Shown here: in pieces, positions 1 to 8,840 of the stretch
How positions within the stretch are numbered: position 1 is the first letter of the stretch
Layout: every line of letters starts with the position of its first letter
Assembly (NCBI RefSeq): GCF_025566885.1
Contig: NZ_JAOQJQ010000003.1
Coordinates: 62,001 to 126,000, forward strand
Length of the DNA: 64,000 nt
DNA from: Brotonthovivens ammoniilytica
Lineage (GTDB): Bacteria > Bacillota > Clostridia > Lachnospirales > Lachnospiraceae
Reading direction: 5' to 3'
The notes under the pieces: model-generated
Told to the model about the DNA's origin: nothing
What the model saw: the letters and a program-made list of their open reading frames with translations, nothing else
Databases searched by the model: none
Program-made: the position numbers and the translations under genes

Positions 1-480
1 AAGGAATTTGTCACAGGTATGCTGGACCTGTTTAAGGCGGGGGTAGAATCGGAGGGGCTTCCCTTAAAACCCGGGGTGAAGGAGCTTTTATCCTGGCTTA
101 CCGAACATGGATTTCTTGTGGGGCTTGCTTCAGCCACCGATTATGAGCGGATTGTAAAATATCTCACCAGAGCCGGTTTAAAACAGTATTTTTCCTTTAT
201 TACAGGAGGAGACCGGGTAGAACACGGAAAACCGGCGCCGGATATCTATCTTCAGGCCTGTGAAAATATGGGGGCAGATCCAAAAGAGACTTATGGGGTA
301 GAGGATTCCTTTCAGGGAATCCGGGCTGTGTACAATGCAGGTATGCACGTGGTGATGGTTCCTGACAGTCTGGAGCCCACACAGGAAATAGAAAACCTCT
401 TGGACTTTCGGTTTGAGACATTATTTGGTTTTCTGGACTATTTAAAGGGAGCAGAACCAGCATTGTCAGAAGAAAATTAA
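1..480 (+). CDS. HAD-superfamily hydrolase, subfamily IA (5' end outside window)
   Basis: The reading frame is open from base 1, so the gene starts upstream of the window and the ATG at 19 is probably internal. The visible 159 codons cover the second half of a HAD phosphatase of the beta-phosphoglucomutase/phosphoglycolate phosphatase type. A GGDRVEHGKPAPDIY stretch carries the motif III lysine, and VEDSFQG supplies the motif IV acidic residues. The nucleophile motif (DxDxT) would lie in the missing part. Such enzymes remove phosphate from small cytosolic metabolites, and the substrate cannot be told from this half. A terminator-like hairpin follows at 552-608. Confidence 0.85.
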   Translation, partial: KEFVTGMLDLFKAGVESEGLPLKPGVKELLSWLTEHGFLVGLASATDYERIVKYLTRAGLKQYFSFITGGDRVEHGKPAPDIYLQACENMGADPKETYGVEDSFQGIRAVYNAGMHVVMVPDSLEPTQEIENLLDFRFETLFGFLDYLKGAEPALSEEN

Positions 481-551
481 GAACCGGAAAGCAGATGAAA
501 TCCTGCTGAAAAGCAGAGGCAATTATAAGGTTCGTTAACAGAAATTATGAT

Positions 552-608
552 AAAAAACAGATATTAAGATGTGCGTGAATAGTTGTCATATCTTTTTATC
601 TGTTTTTT
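552..608 (+). terminator. Terminator after the HAD gene
   Basis: AAAAAACAGATA at 552-563 pairs with TATCTGTTTTTT at 596-607, with a shorter AAGATGTG/CATATCTT pairing inside. The 3' arm ends in a run of seven T. It separates the HAD gene from the protease gene. A TATAAT at 612-617 directly after it is the likely -10 of the next gene, but no good -35 is visible. Confidence 0.6.
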
Positions 609-710
609 TGATATAATAAATCCAGACTTGGCAGTAAATGCGCTGTCAGGCGGCATATGTACAAAAAGTTTTTAGGAAATCATCTGTTTTCTAAAGGGAG
701 GAAAAAGAAA

Positions 711-3104
711 ATGAAGAAAAAATTGTTAGTACGGGCATCGGCTCTGGCTGTTTCGGCAGCACTGCTGGCGCCTCAGGCCACAGCCTTTGCACTGGAACTG
801 CCCGGGATACAGGCGCCACAGCTGGTGCAGAGAGGCGGTATGTTGTATGATGAGTCCATATATGAAAAGGAATACAGCCTGCCGTCAAAAATGAAAACAA
901 GAAGCAGTCTGCCGGAAAAATATGATTTGCGGGAACAAGGACTGCTCCATGATGAAGTGAGGTTTCAAAATCCCTGGGGAGCCTGCTGGGCGTTTGCGGG
1001 GACACAGGCAATAGAGAGCAGTGCGCTAAAACAGAAGGCGGCGCAGTCTGAGTTTTCCGAAAAAGCTCTTGCCTGGTATGCATATACTATGCAAAACCGC
1101 AGGGGAGCTTCTGATGATCTGAAGGAAGGTGCAGAGATTATCAGTGAAAACGGTGATAGAAATGCGAAATATAAGATGGGAAATAATATCATGTCAATGA
1201 CAGCCCAGCTTTCCAGCTGGAACGGTGCCAGTCTGCGAGAGGATATTCCTTATCAGGATAAAGAAGGACAAAAAATAGAAATGGAGATGAATGGCGGAAC
1301 TGCCTATTATTATGATCCCCTGGGAGACTGGACGCTTCCTTATGAAAATGTGTATGACGATGCCTATCATGTGCAGGAAATGCAAATGCTGTATGGACTG
1401 GGAGTATTAGGCCAATCGTCGGATCCTCTATCGCCGGCAGAACAAAAGGAAGCTGCAGAAATGATGACTGACAATGCAAAACAGGCGCTTTTTGAAAAAG
1501 GGCCATTGTTTATCGGTTTTTATGCGCCGGAATCCAGGCCGGATGATCTGGGGGGTGAAGAAACCAGTCATTTTAACTGGGACAGCTTTGCACAGTACAG
1601 TCCTGACTTCCAGACAATGAATCATGCGGTAACAATTGTAGGATGGGATGATACCTTTTCTAAGGATAAGTTTACCATTACACCGCCGGGAGACGGAGCA
1701 TGGATCGTAAAGAACAGCTGGAGTGATAAATGGGGCGATGAAGGGTATTTCTATTTGTCCTACTATGATACAACCGTTGTTTATTATAGTACGATATCGG
1801 GAGATTATAAAAACTCCGATGGATATTATACCTATGACCATAATTATCAGTATGACTATGCGGGATTGAAATATTCATCATCAAGCGATTATTCATTGGA
1901 GCTGGCATCTGTTGCAGCATCCATGGGATGCGAGCCGAAGATCGCCAATGTCTTTACCGCTCAGGGACCGGAAACATTAACGGCAGTGTCGGCATTGACG
2001 TTTGTTGGAACTGGCGCAGTGGTGGAAACAAAGGTTTATCGGAATCTTAAGGACAGCAGTAATCCAGAGTCAGGAGAGCTGGCTGCCCAACAGGAAGATG
2101 AATTTATAAATGCCGGGTATTATACCTTGCCCTTAAAGCAGGCTGTAGAGCTGAAAAAGGGAGAAACCTTCTCTGTGGTACAGAAAGTCTATTACCAATC
2201 TACAGGAGGCTATGATCTGCCAATAGAGGCGGCTCCTGGAAATATTCAGGCTGTGGAATCAACTGACAGCGCCGGCAATACGGATATATTGCATGTGAAT
2301 TATAAAGTAACGGCTGAACCGGGACAGAGCTTTTTGTATCTTCCAATGGATGTGGGAGAAGATGCAGCCTGGTATGATGTGGCTGATTCAGAGGTGAAAA
2401 AGAATCTGGCTATGCCGATAGTAAATGCACAGGGAAATCAGGCAGATGTAATTATTCCGGGAAATGTTATGATTAAGGCATTTACCGTTGATTCTGTAGA
2501 GCTGTCTGTTCCTAAAATAAAGGCAGAAGCCTTTGATAGTAATGGTGCATCTCTGGGTGTGACGGAATATGCAGGTTCAATAGAAAAGCTTGTCCTGCCG
2601 GAGGGTACGGCATCTGTTGTGTTAACGGCATCCGGACAGGAACAGGAGACGGTAACCGTTACTGTGGACGGAAAAGAATATCAGACCGGAGATAAAATTC
2701 CGAAGGAGGTATTCTCAAAAGAAGGAGCAGTAAGCATAAAAGTTTCTGCAGAAGATAAAAGGGGAAACGTAAAATCACAGGAGTACACTTTAAAATTTGC
2801 AGTGAAAGAAGAAACAGAGAAACCGGAAAACCCGGGTGGTAAAGATGACCCGACAAATCCGGATGACGGAAAAGAACCGGTACAGCCTGATTCTGACGGT
2901 GATAAAACCCCAGGGCAGTCTGATGACGGAGCAGCAGGTGGAGACGGCAATATGGCAGACCAGATGAATACAGATCTGAATGCAAAAGCAGATCCGGTTA
3001 AAACCGGAGATACTTCACTGCCGGCAGTGTATGGAATCCTGGCAGCAGGAGCGGCAGTGGTGATTGTGGTGAGTGTTGTATTGTATCGGAAAAAGATGCG
3101 GTAA
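711..3104 (+). CDS. Secreted, wall-anchored papain-family (C1) cysteine protease
   Basis: 797 residues from the ATG at 711. This start is preferred over the in-frame ATG at 657 because GGGAGG lies 8 bases upstream and a signal peptide follows at once (KKK, hydrophobic core, AFA cleavage region). The papain triad is visible: FQNPWGACWAF holds the oxyanion Gln and nucleophile Cys, MNHAVTIVGWDD the His, and IVKNSWSDKWGDEGYF the Asn. A beta-rich region follows the catalytic domain. The last 100 residues are a Pro/Asp/Gly-rich wall-spanning linker, then a VKTGD sorting-like motif, a membrane segment and KKMR. It probably digests proteins or peptides at the cell surface. The sorting motif is not canonical LPXTG. 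The gene stands alone. Confidence 0.88.
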   Translation: MKKKLLVRASALAVSAALLAPQATAFALELPGIQAPQLVQRGGMLYDESIYEKEYSLPSKMKTRSSLPEKYDLREQGLLHDEVRFQNPWGACWAFAGTQAIESSALKQKAAQSEFSEKALAWYAYTMQNRRGASDDLKEGAEIISENGDRNAKYKMGNNIMSMTAQLSSWNGASLREDIPYQDKEGQKIEMEMNGGTAYYYDPLGDWTLPYENVYDDAYHVQEMQMLYGLGVLGQSSDPLSPAEQKEAAEMMTDNAKQALFEKGPLFIGFYAPESRPDDLGGEETSHFNWDSFAQYSPDFQTMNHAVTIVGWDDTFSKDKFTITPPGDGAWIVKNSWSDKWGDEGYFYLSYYDTTVVYYSTISGDYKNSDGYYTYDHNYQYDYAGLKYSSSSDYSLELASVAASMGCEPKIANVFTAQGPETLTAVSALTFVGTGAVVETKVYRNLKDSSNPESGELAAQQEDEFINAGYYTLPLKQAVELKKGETFSVVQKVYYQSTGGYDLPIEAAPGNIQAVESTDSAGNTDILHVNYKVTAEPGQSFLYLPMDVGEDAAWYDVADSEVKKNLAMPIVNAQGNQADVIIPGNVMIKAFTVDSVELSVPKIKAEAFDSNGASLGVTEYAGSIEKLVLPEGTASVVLTASGQEQETVTVTVDGKEYQTGDKIPKEVFSKEGAVSIKVSAEDKRGNVKSQEYTLKFAVKEETEKPENPGGKDDPTNPDDGKEPVQPDSDGDKTPGQSDDGAAGGDGNMADQMNTDLNAKADPVKTGDTSLPAVYGILAAGAAVVIVVSVVLYRKKMR

Positions 3105-3181
3105 TATGCCTGATTATATTTCTGATTGGGAAGGTGCGTAAGCATAAATAGAAAACATTCTTAATAGAAGCATTGAAATTT

Positions 3182-3283
3182 AAAAACCGGAAAAGTATGT
3201 AGGAGAATTGAACCGATTCCTAAAAGTTAGACCTGAAATCTAACGATTGGGGGTTACCTCAAATACAGATTTTTCCGGTTTTT
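3182..3283. other. Structured inverted-repeat element between protease and transporter genes
   Basis: A perfect 13-bp inverted repeat (AAAAACCGGAAAA at 3182-3194, TTTTCCGGTTTTT at 3271-3283) closes a region with further nested pairing: GTAT 3195-3198 with ATAC 3263-3266, AACC 3211-3214 with GGTT 3252-3255, and a hairpin GTTAGA/TCTAAC at 3226-3244. The outer 3' arm ends in T5 on the + strand and the other arm gives T5 on the - strand, so it could end transcription from both sides. The internal structure is more elaborate than a plain terminator. No known RNA family is recognised. Confidence 0.5.
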
Positions 3284-3291
3284 GCATTTTA

Positions 3292-3475
3292 TTATATGTC
3301 AGATGTGGGATGACTTCCGCCTCTGCAGGCGGTGAGTAACAAGTAGGTATCAATGGCGGGTGTCAATCCCCCATTTGATATACGCTCAGCCAGGAGGTGC
3401 AGCGCTTGGGAATAGAATATTGTCAGCAAAGCTGATCCGAATTGCGCACCAAGTCTCGCGAGAGTGAGACTTGAA
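3292..3475. repeat. Candidate dispersed intergenic repeat
   Basis: This non-coding stretch holds small palindromes: CCGCCTCTGCAGGCGG at 3317-3332 and AAGTCTC/GAGACTT at 3451-3472. On the - strand it can be read as a short peptide ending RGGSHPTSDI. I recall that tail as one recurring in spurious small proteins of Lachnospiraceae genomes, which suggests a genome-wide repeat rather than a gene. Only one copy lies in this window, so the repeat status rests on recollection and not on the sequence shown. Confidence 0.35.
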
Positions 3476-4675
3476 TTATTGTATCTTTTCCAGGCTGAAC
3501 CAGGTAATGACAGCACCTGCCAGGGCAATGAAAAAAGAAACCAGCAGCATGATAAAGGCTGAGGTGTGGTTTAACAGCAGCCCTCCAAAAAAGCTTCCGA
3601 AAATACCGCTTATGGTAAACATGGTAGTTAAAAGGGACTGTCCTTTTACCAGATCGGCTTTTGGCAGCAGACGGTTAATGTATGCCGCAGCGCCGGGATA
3701 GTAAAGGGCGTAGCTTCCCATCTGGAACAGCTGTGCCGCATAAAAGGCGGGAACTGATTTTGCAAGCAGAGTAAATAAGAATTTCAGCAGAAAGAAAATA
3801 ACAGAAATTCTAAGCAGCCAGTAGGCCGGAATTTTTCGATTCAGCCGGTTGAAGTTTGCCATAACGGGAAGTTCCACTGCCGCGCAGATGGCAACGGCGA
3901 TTCCCATTTCCGAAGTGCCCCCGCCAATGGCAGAGACAATCTGGATGGTAAAAAAGTTTCCGGTAATAAAGAACATAAAATAAACCAGCATACTGCCCAC
4001 AAGGAATAAAATAAATCGTTTGTATGTAATTATAAATCTGGGAAGTGACAGGGCCTGGCCGTCTGCCGGCAGCTTTGAACTGTCATCGGCTGTTTGGGAG
4101 ATACTGCCTGACGGGACTTTGCGCAGTGACCAGAAAAAGCAGGTCAATCCGGCAAAAAATGCCAGGTAAAAAACCGGGAGCAGGGATTCGTGGTAAACTG
4201 CTACCAGCTTTCCGATAATAACGGATGCCACAGCATAGCTTACAGAGCCAACACCTCTGCTGAGACCGAAATTTATGCTGATTCCCGTATGCTCCAGAAG
4301 AAAACAAAGGGAATTAATCAGTGGCTGTAACGAGAACTGAAGAGTCAGAATCAGAACCATAATTACTGCCAGTGGAAGATTGGATACCGGGGTAAATATC
4401 AGGATCCCTGAGAGCAGCATTAAAATAACCAGCAGGATACAGCCAAAAAACTGTACAGTAATTTTTTGGCTGCGGTCCAGATAGCTGCCAAGAAATGGCT
4501 GCAGTATGGCAGCGGCTCCATTTGCCACAGATAAGATAATGCCGATGACAGCATTGTCAAAGCCCTGGGCCAGCAGATATACAGAAGCATATCCAACCAC
4601 AATACTATAAGCAGCCTGATAACCGCCATGAATCATGGCATATCTGGCCTGAATAGAAGATTGATGTGTTTTCAT
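3476..4675 (-). CDS. MFS transporter (LacY-like/MFS_1-like)
   Basis: A 399-residue protein of about 12 hydrophobic segments with the major facilitator layout, including the loop-2 motif region FLGSYLDRSQK and a Ser/Asp-rich central loop (TADDSSKLPADGQ) between the two six-helix halves. Family members are proton symporters for sugars, oligosaccharides or nucleosides; no residue here fixes the substrate. The ATG at 4675 is chosen over the TTG at 4693 because GGGG lies about 10 bases upstream and the protein then starts MKTHQSS. It is transcribed alone, towards the structured element at 3182-3283. Confidence 0.8.
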   Translation of the reverse strand: MKTHQSSIQARYAMIHGGYQAAYSIVVGYASVYLLAQGFDNAVIGIILSVANGAAAILQPFLGSYLDRSQKITVQFFGCILLVILMLLSGILIFTPVSNLPLAVIMVLILTLQFSLQPLINSLCFLLEHTGISINFGLSRGVGSVSYAVASVIIGKLVAVYHESLLPVFYLAFFAGLTCFFWSLRKVPSGSISQTADDSSKLPADGQALSLPRFIITYKRFILFLVGSMLVYFMFFITGNFFTIQIVSAIGGGTSEMGIAVAICAAVELPVMANFNRLNRKIPAYWLLRISVIFFLLKFLFTLLAKSVPAFYAAQLFQMGSYALYYPGAAAYINRLLPKADLVKGQSLLTTMFTISGIFGSFFGGLLLNHTSAFIMLLVSFFIALAGAVITWFSLEKIQ

Positions 4676-4911
4676 TTTATGTAAACCCCACAATATTAAT
4701 ATTTTATCTTTTCATCCTAGTTTTTATTCTAGCAAATGGCCTAGGAAATGACAATCAAATCAAAGATGATTATGTAATTTTATGGAAAATAAAAATGCAG
4801 GCACCCTATCCCTGGCTGTTTATGAAGTGCTCCATAAAAGCATATGTGAAAAAGAGTTGAAAAAAAGAGTGCGTCATGTAAAAATAGGATATCAAAGGAG
4901 TACATAAGAAG

Positions 4912-5808
4912 ATGAATACAGGAAAAGTTCAATTATTTGCGGAGATAGGTATTATCATTATCACGATAATCTGGGGAATTGCCTTTGTAGTGGTGAAAGA
5001 TTCTCTGGACTTGATTCCGCCGGTTTATATGGTAGCATTTCGTTTTACTCTTGCAGCCATATTTCTTGCGGTTATTTTTGTAAAAAAACTGAGGCTGTTA
5101 AGTAAACAGTATCTTTTATCCGGGGCGGTAACAGGTATTTTTTTGTTTTTGGGATATTTTTTACAGACAATTGGACTTGAGGATACCCAGGCCGGCGTCA
5201 GTGCTTTTTTGACAACCGTATATGTGGTCTGGTCCCCCTTCCTTGCATGGCTGATTCATAAAAAGAAGCCGGAAAAGCAATGTGTGGCAGCTGCTTTTAT
5301 AGCGGTGGCGGGAATAGGCTTATTATCCTTAAACCAAAGCTTTCAGATGGGGCAAGGAGAGATGCTGACGCTGCTTTGCGGTGTGGCATTTGCTTTGCAT
5401 ATGGTGTTTTTGGATAAGTTTGCAAAAGAGCAGGATCCAATTCTTCTGACAATTCTTCAAATGGCAGTTGTGGCGATTCTTGGATGGGTGCTGGCGCCGG
5501 TTTGCGATGGGAAAATGCCCGCAGATATGATTGGTGGAGATGGATTCTGGCAGGCTGTTTTATACCTTGGATTATTAAGTACCGGTGTGGCATTTTTACT
5601 GCAGAATGTAGCTCAGCGTTTTATTCCGGTGACTACCACGGCCATTCTTTTGTCAATGGAATCGGTATTTGGTGCATTATTTTCTGTTCTGCTGTTGTCG
5701 GAACACATGGGAGGAAGAAAAATTGTTGGATGTGTGCTGCTGTTTGGGGCTGTGATCACTGCGCAGGTGAAGGTGCAGAGGGGGAAAGCGAGCTGGAACA
5801 AGCCTTAG
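4912..5808 (+). CDS. EamA/DMT-family permease
   Basis: 298 residues in two tandem EamA repeats of about five membrane helices each. The first repeat has the typical IWGIAFVVVKDSLDLIPP opening followed by a conserved RFTLAA segment. The second contains the GVAFLLQNVAQRFIPVTTTAI and SMESVFGALF motifs of RhaT/YdcZ-like exporters. These proteins move small metabolites such as amino acids or nucleotides across the cytoplasmic membrane, usually outward. AAAGGAG lies just upstream of the ATG. The gene is monocistronic, with a terminator at 5953-5995 about 145 bp downstream. Confidence 0.85.
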   Translation: MNTGKVQLFAEIGIIIITIIWGIAFVVVKDSLDLIPPVYMVAFRFTLAAIFLAVIFVKKLRLLSKQYLLSGAVTGIFLFLGYFLQTIGLEDTQAGVSAFLTTVYVVWSPFLAWLIHKKKPEKQCVAAAFIAVAGIGLLSLNQSFQMGQGEMLTLLCGVAFALHMVFLDKFAKEQDPILLTILQMAVVAILGWVLAPVCDGKMPADMIGGDGFWQAVLYLGLLSTGVAFLLQNVAQRFIPVTTTAILLSMESVFGALFSVLLLSEHMGGRKIVGCVLLFGAVITAQVKVQRGKASWNKP

Positions 5809-6146
5809 AAAATTATGATATTTATAGTGTGTTTTGTGTATTATTGGTTGGAAACGTAAGGATGCGTAAGCATACGTAAGAAAAGGCAAAATTTGCTAGT
5901 TGTATTGGAAGAATTTATGTAGAGAAATAAATCGTATAAACAAGAGGATTGAATAGGCATTACAAGATTTGATTTTGTAATGTCTATTATTTTTGTATAG
6001 CCTCTAATTCGTAAATATAGTATAAAATGCTTATTACTCCGTATAGCAATTTATTAGTATTAGATTTATTTGTATGTTTAAATAAAACAAGTGATAAAAA
6101 ATATAAATATTATTTTGAAACTATATTTTGTAAAACTAAATATACA
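5809..6146. other. AT-rich intergenic stretch
   Basis: Apart from the terminator at 5953-5995 no gene or structure is supported here. Base composition drops sharply to AT-rich from about 5990 and stays low through 7230, which marks the start of the compositionally odd gene pair that follows. Confidence 0.5.
5953..5995 (+). terminator. Rho-independent terminator after EamA gene
   Basis: ATAGGCATTACAA at 5953-5965 pairs with TTGTAATGTCTAT at 5975-5987 (12 of 13 positions), followed by TATTATTTTTG. Confidence 0.75.
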
Positions 6147-6175
6147 TTGACAACAATATTGGATGAGCGTATTAT
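6147..6175 (+). promoter_or_regulatory. Sigma-A-type promoter for the secreted-protein gene
   Basis: TTGACA at 6147-6152 and TATTAT at 6170-6175 with the ideal 17-base spacer, about 50 bases upstream of the start codon at 6223. Confidence 0.7.
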
Positions 6176-6222
6176 AAAAACTAAATAAAGTTTGTTAATG
6201 TATGAAGTTAAGGAGAAAAAAT

Positions 6223-7047
6223 ATGAAAAGATTTCTGAAAAGAATAATAGTTAGTGTTAGTATTGGCTCGATGTGCGTATCTTCGATTCCTGTTTTAGCC
6301 ACAGAATCGAAACAACAGCAGTATACGATAAATGATATAGGTGCATTGAAAAGAGAATTAAATAGTAATGCTTTTGATGAATTATCTAAGGTTGAAAAGC
6401 AAAAAATATCCAAAGACATAAATCCAAATGTGAAAGCGGAATTTTTTACAGAAAAAATAGAGACTGCATTAATAGAATTTTCGGATATGGAAGTAGATCT
6501 GTCGACCACAGCTGAGGGAAATCAATACGGGGAGGAAACAATTGATTTGGGGGATGGATGCTATGCAATTTTAGAGGTAACAGATAAAGAAGATTTAAAT
6601 CTGTCACAAACTATTGCAAAAAATGTTAAGAGCTGGATAAATCCAACTGTATATGCCAAAAGCAGTAAAGTCACTAAAAAGTATGGGAATAGATATTTTA
6701 CGGCTTCTTTTAACGTGGTATGTGGAATTGGGGGAGCTAAAATTGTGTTAGAAAACCACTATAAATTGAGTTCATCAGGTATAACGGAACGTTATGGTGT
6801 GTCATCTTGTTCAAGTGTATCATTAGGTGGGACAATATCACATGGAGATCCTGTTATAACAGATAAAACTGCAACTACACCAGGAAAATCAGATACAAAT
6901 ATGCATTGTCAGTATGAAGTTAATGGGTCTGCCGGAGGTGTTTGGAACTATAGCAAAACCTTTACTTTAAATACTAGACTAATATATAATTCAATTAATA
7001 AATCTGCAAAAACAATAACATTAACTCATGAATGGACAAAGAAATAA
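6223..7047 (+). CDS. Secreted protein of unknown function
   Basis: 274 residues from the ATG at 6223, which has AAGGAG 7 bases upstream; an earlier in-frame ATG at 6202 lacks a site. A signal peptide is clear (MKRFLKR, hydrophobic core, PVLATES). The mature part has two regions. An N-terminal helical, charged part includes EFFTEKIETALIEFSD. The C-terminal Ser/Thr-rich, probably beta-stranded part follows about residue 150 (YGNRYFTASFNVVCGIGG onward). No family is recognised and there is no anchor at the C-terminus, so it is probably released. The DNA is markedly AT-rich compared with neighbours. A small membrane protein gene follows 17 bases downstream, suggesting a two-gene unit. Confidence 0.75.
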   Translation: MKRFLKRIIVSVSIGSMCVSSIPVLATESKQQQYTINDIGALKRELNSNAFDELSKVEKQKISKDINPNVKAEFFTEKIETALIEFSDMEVDLSTTAEGNQYGEETIDLGDGCYAILEVTDKEDLNLSQTIAKNVKSWINPTVYAKSSKVTKKYGNRYFTASFNVVCGIGGAKIVLENHYKLSSSGITERYGVSSCSSVSLGGTISHGDPVITDKTATTPGKSDTNMHCQYEVNGSAGGVWNYSKTFTLNTRLIYNSINKSAKTITLTHEWTKK

Positions 7048-7064
7048 TTATAGGAGAGATAATA

Positions 7065-7220
7065 ATGACATATTTTACTTGGAGTATCGGTGCAATCATT
7101 ATTTATGTAATAATCATTTTGGTTGTCATTGCATTTTACCGCCGGCTGAAATCTATAGATCATACATTAAAAGATCTCAAGAATTTAATAGAGGAAAAAG
7201 ACAATAAAAATAAAGAATAG
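7065..7220 (+). CDS. Small single-span membrane protein
   Basis: 51 residues from the ATG at 7065, with TAGGAGAG about 7 bases upstream. One long hydrophobic helix (residues about 6-27, rich in Ile/Val) is followed by a charged tail that looks amphipathic (KSIDHTLKDLKNLIEEK). It has no signal peptidase site, so it should stay as an N-out/C-in membrane peptide. It is closely coupled to the secreted-protein gene, and a strong terminator follows. The function is unknown. The tight pairing with a secreted partner would fit an immunity, export helper or sensing role, but nothing in the sequence decides between these. Confidence 0.6.
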   Translation: MTYFTWSIGAIIIYVIIILVVIAFYRRLKSIDHTLKDLKNLIEEKDNKNKE

Positions 7221-7257
7221 TTTTAGAATGAGAAAGGTTTAAGGTTTTCCGGATACT

Positions 7258-7319
7258 AAAAAACATTCCTGCAAAATATCGATCTGCAAAGATTTTGATA
7301 TCAGCAGGAATGTTTTTTT
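7258..7319. terminator. Bidirectional terminator
   Basis: AACATTCCTGC pairs with GCAGGAATGTT (full arms 7258-7272 and 7304-7318). A run of T follows on the + strand and the A-rich 5' arm supplies T on the - strand. It lies between the small membrane protein gene and the convergent rpoN gene. Confidence 0.8.
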
Positions 7320-7334
7320 GTTTTTATAAAACTT

Positions 7335-8708
7335 TTACTGCCAGCTTTTCCGTCCGCTTTTATCCGGAATTCCAAGTTCTTCCCGGTATTTTGCCACGGT
7401 TCTTCTGGAAAGCTTAATGTCATGCTTCTCAAGCTCTTCGGAGATCAGCCGGTCGCTGAAAGGTTTTTCTTTGTTTTCTCCGTTGATGATCTGTTTTATG
7501 ACTTCTTTAATCTGGGCAGGGGTTATACCTTCTTCCTTTTTCCCCTGCCGGGAGATCGAAGCGGCCAGAAAGTAGTTCAGCGGAAAGATTCCCCAGGAGC
7601 ACTGCAGATATTTACCGCGCATGGCCCGGCTGATGGTAGATTCATGAAGTTCCAGCTCCTGTGCAAGGTCACAGAGACGCAGCGGTTTATTGTGCAAGAG
7701 ACCGTACAGGAAAAAGTCCTGCTGCCGGTCTACAATGGCGTGGGTGACCCGGGAGAGGGTGGAGCTTCGCTGGGAAATACAGTTCTTTACCCATTCTGCC
7801 TGCTGAATTTTGGAAGACAGGTATTTCTGAACTTCCGCATCTGCATTTTCCTTTAACATGGACTGATAGTAACTGCTGATATTAAAATTCGGATATTGGT
7901 ATTCGTTAATCAGAATTTCAAATTTATTTTCCAGCTTTACGATAAAAATATCCGGAGTAATATAGCGCAGCTGTTCTCTGTCGCTGAAAGCGTTGCCGGG
8001 TTTGGGGTTCAGGGATTTTAATTCCTCACAGCCTTTTTGTATTTCTTCCATAGAAAGATGCAGCGACTTTGCAATGGCCGGAAGATGATTTTTCCCGATA
8101 TCCTCCAGATGATTTAAAATCAACTGTTCTGTTACCGGGGAAAAATTTTTGCGCCGGTGCAGCTGCAGCAGCAGGCATTCTTTTAAGCTTCTTGCGCCTA
8201 CGCCGGCAGGATCCAGTGCCTGGACGTCTGCTAGAAGTTTTTCCACGTCAGTTTCAGATAGGTGGAAACGCCCGGCAATGGAGGACAGATCTTCGGTAAG
8301 GTATCCCCGCTGGTCCAGTGAGAGAATCAGATATTCGATGATTTCTTTTTCCGAAGGCGTATATTCGGAAGCAATCAGCTGGGAGAGGAGATAGTCGCTG
8401 AGCAGCTCTCCGCCGGAATTGGCGACATTCCAGTTGTCCTGGAGATTATCGCTGTCCCGTTCCTGCTGATAGTATATGTGGTTCTGCCGGTCAGTGGAAT
8501 CCAGCCAGTCCAGCTTCCGCTGGAGGTCAGCCTGTTTGTCCTGTTCTGCGGCCTCATAGGATTCGGCCAGTTCCACTACCGGGTTTTCCAGTGAGAGATT
8601 TTCTATGTAGCTTTCCAGCTCTACAGTACTCATCTGCAGGATTTCCATTGACTGAATCATACGCTGAGAAAGTATCTGTTTTTGACTGAGTTCCATTTTT
8701 AGTTCCAT
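7335..8708 (-). CDS. rpoN: RNA polymerase sigma-54 factor
   Basis: 457 residues with the full sigma-54 layout. The Gln/Leu-rich activator-binding region I (QKQILSQRMIQSMEILQMS) is followed by an acidic linker and then the core-binding domain. The HTH and the RpoN box near the C-terminus (RRTVAKYREELGIP) read the -24 element. It directs RNA polymerase to -24/-12 promoters, which open only with an AAA+ activator. Two such promoters (11681-11697, 13364-13379) and an activator gene (11789-13168) lie close by, so this sigma factor sits next to part of its own regulon. A GGGGG ribosome site lies 7 bases upstream of the start. Confidence 0.97.
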   Translation of the reverse strand: MELKMELSQKQILSQRMIQSMEILQMSTVELESYIENLSLENPVVELAESYEAAEQDKQADLQRKLDWLDSTDRQNHIYYQQERDSDNLQDNWNVANSGGELLSDYLLSQLIASEYTPSEKEIIEYLILSLDQRGYLTEDLSSIAGRFHLSETDVEKLLADVQALDPAGVGARSLKECLLLQLHRRKNFSPVTEQLILNHLEDIGKNHLPAIAKSLHLSMEEIQKGCEELKSLNPKPGNAFSDREQLRYITPDIFIVKLENKFEILINEYQYPNFNISSYYQSMLKENADAEVQKYLSSKIQQAEWVKNCISQRSSTLSRVTHAIVDRQQDFFLYGLLHNKPLRLCDLAQELELHESTISRAMRGKYLQCSWGIFPLNYFLAASISRQGKKEEGITPAQIKEVIKQIINGENKEKPFSDRLISEELEKHDIKLSRRTVAKYREELGIPDKSGRKSWQ

Positions 8709-8754
8709 AGAAACATCCCCCTTTTATCATCTTATCTTAAGTAATCTATATGAT

Positions 8755-8783
8755 ATTTTACCAGAGATATGTTTGGTCTACAA
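8755..8783 (-). promoter_or_regulatory. Sigma-A-type promoter of rpoN
   Basis: On the - strand, TTGTAG (8778-8783) and TAAAAT (8755-8760) are separated by 17 bases, about 45 bases before the rpoN start codon. Confidence 0.6.
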
Positions 8784-8794
8784 TGCCCGATATG

Positions 8795-8821
8795 AAAAAG
8801 AATCCTGCCACGGCAGGATTC
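8795..8821 (-). terminator. Terminator of the 4-hydroxybutyrate operon; one arm of a long inverted repeat pair
   Basis: On the - strand GAATCCTGCC and GGCAGGATTC form a 10-bp stem followed by TTTTT, 20 bases after the CoA-transferase stop codon. Together with flanking bases up to 8830 this block recurs in opposite orientation at 11751-11786, with one difference in 36 bases. Confidence 0.85.
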
Positions 8822-8840
8822 TCCGCCTGCGGCGGGTCGC

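Noticed and set aside
3292..3528. Open frame of 78 codons on the - strand upstream of the structured element
   Set aside because: It runs across the end of the MFS gene into repeat-like sequence, has no ribosome site and resembles a known spurious reading. Treated as part of a repeat.
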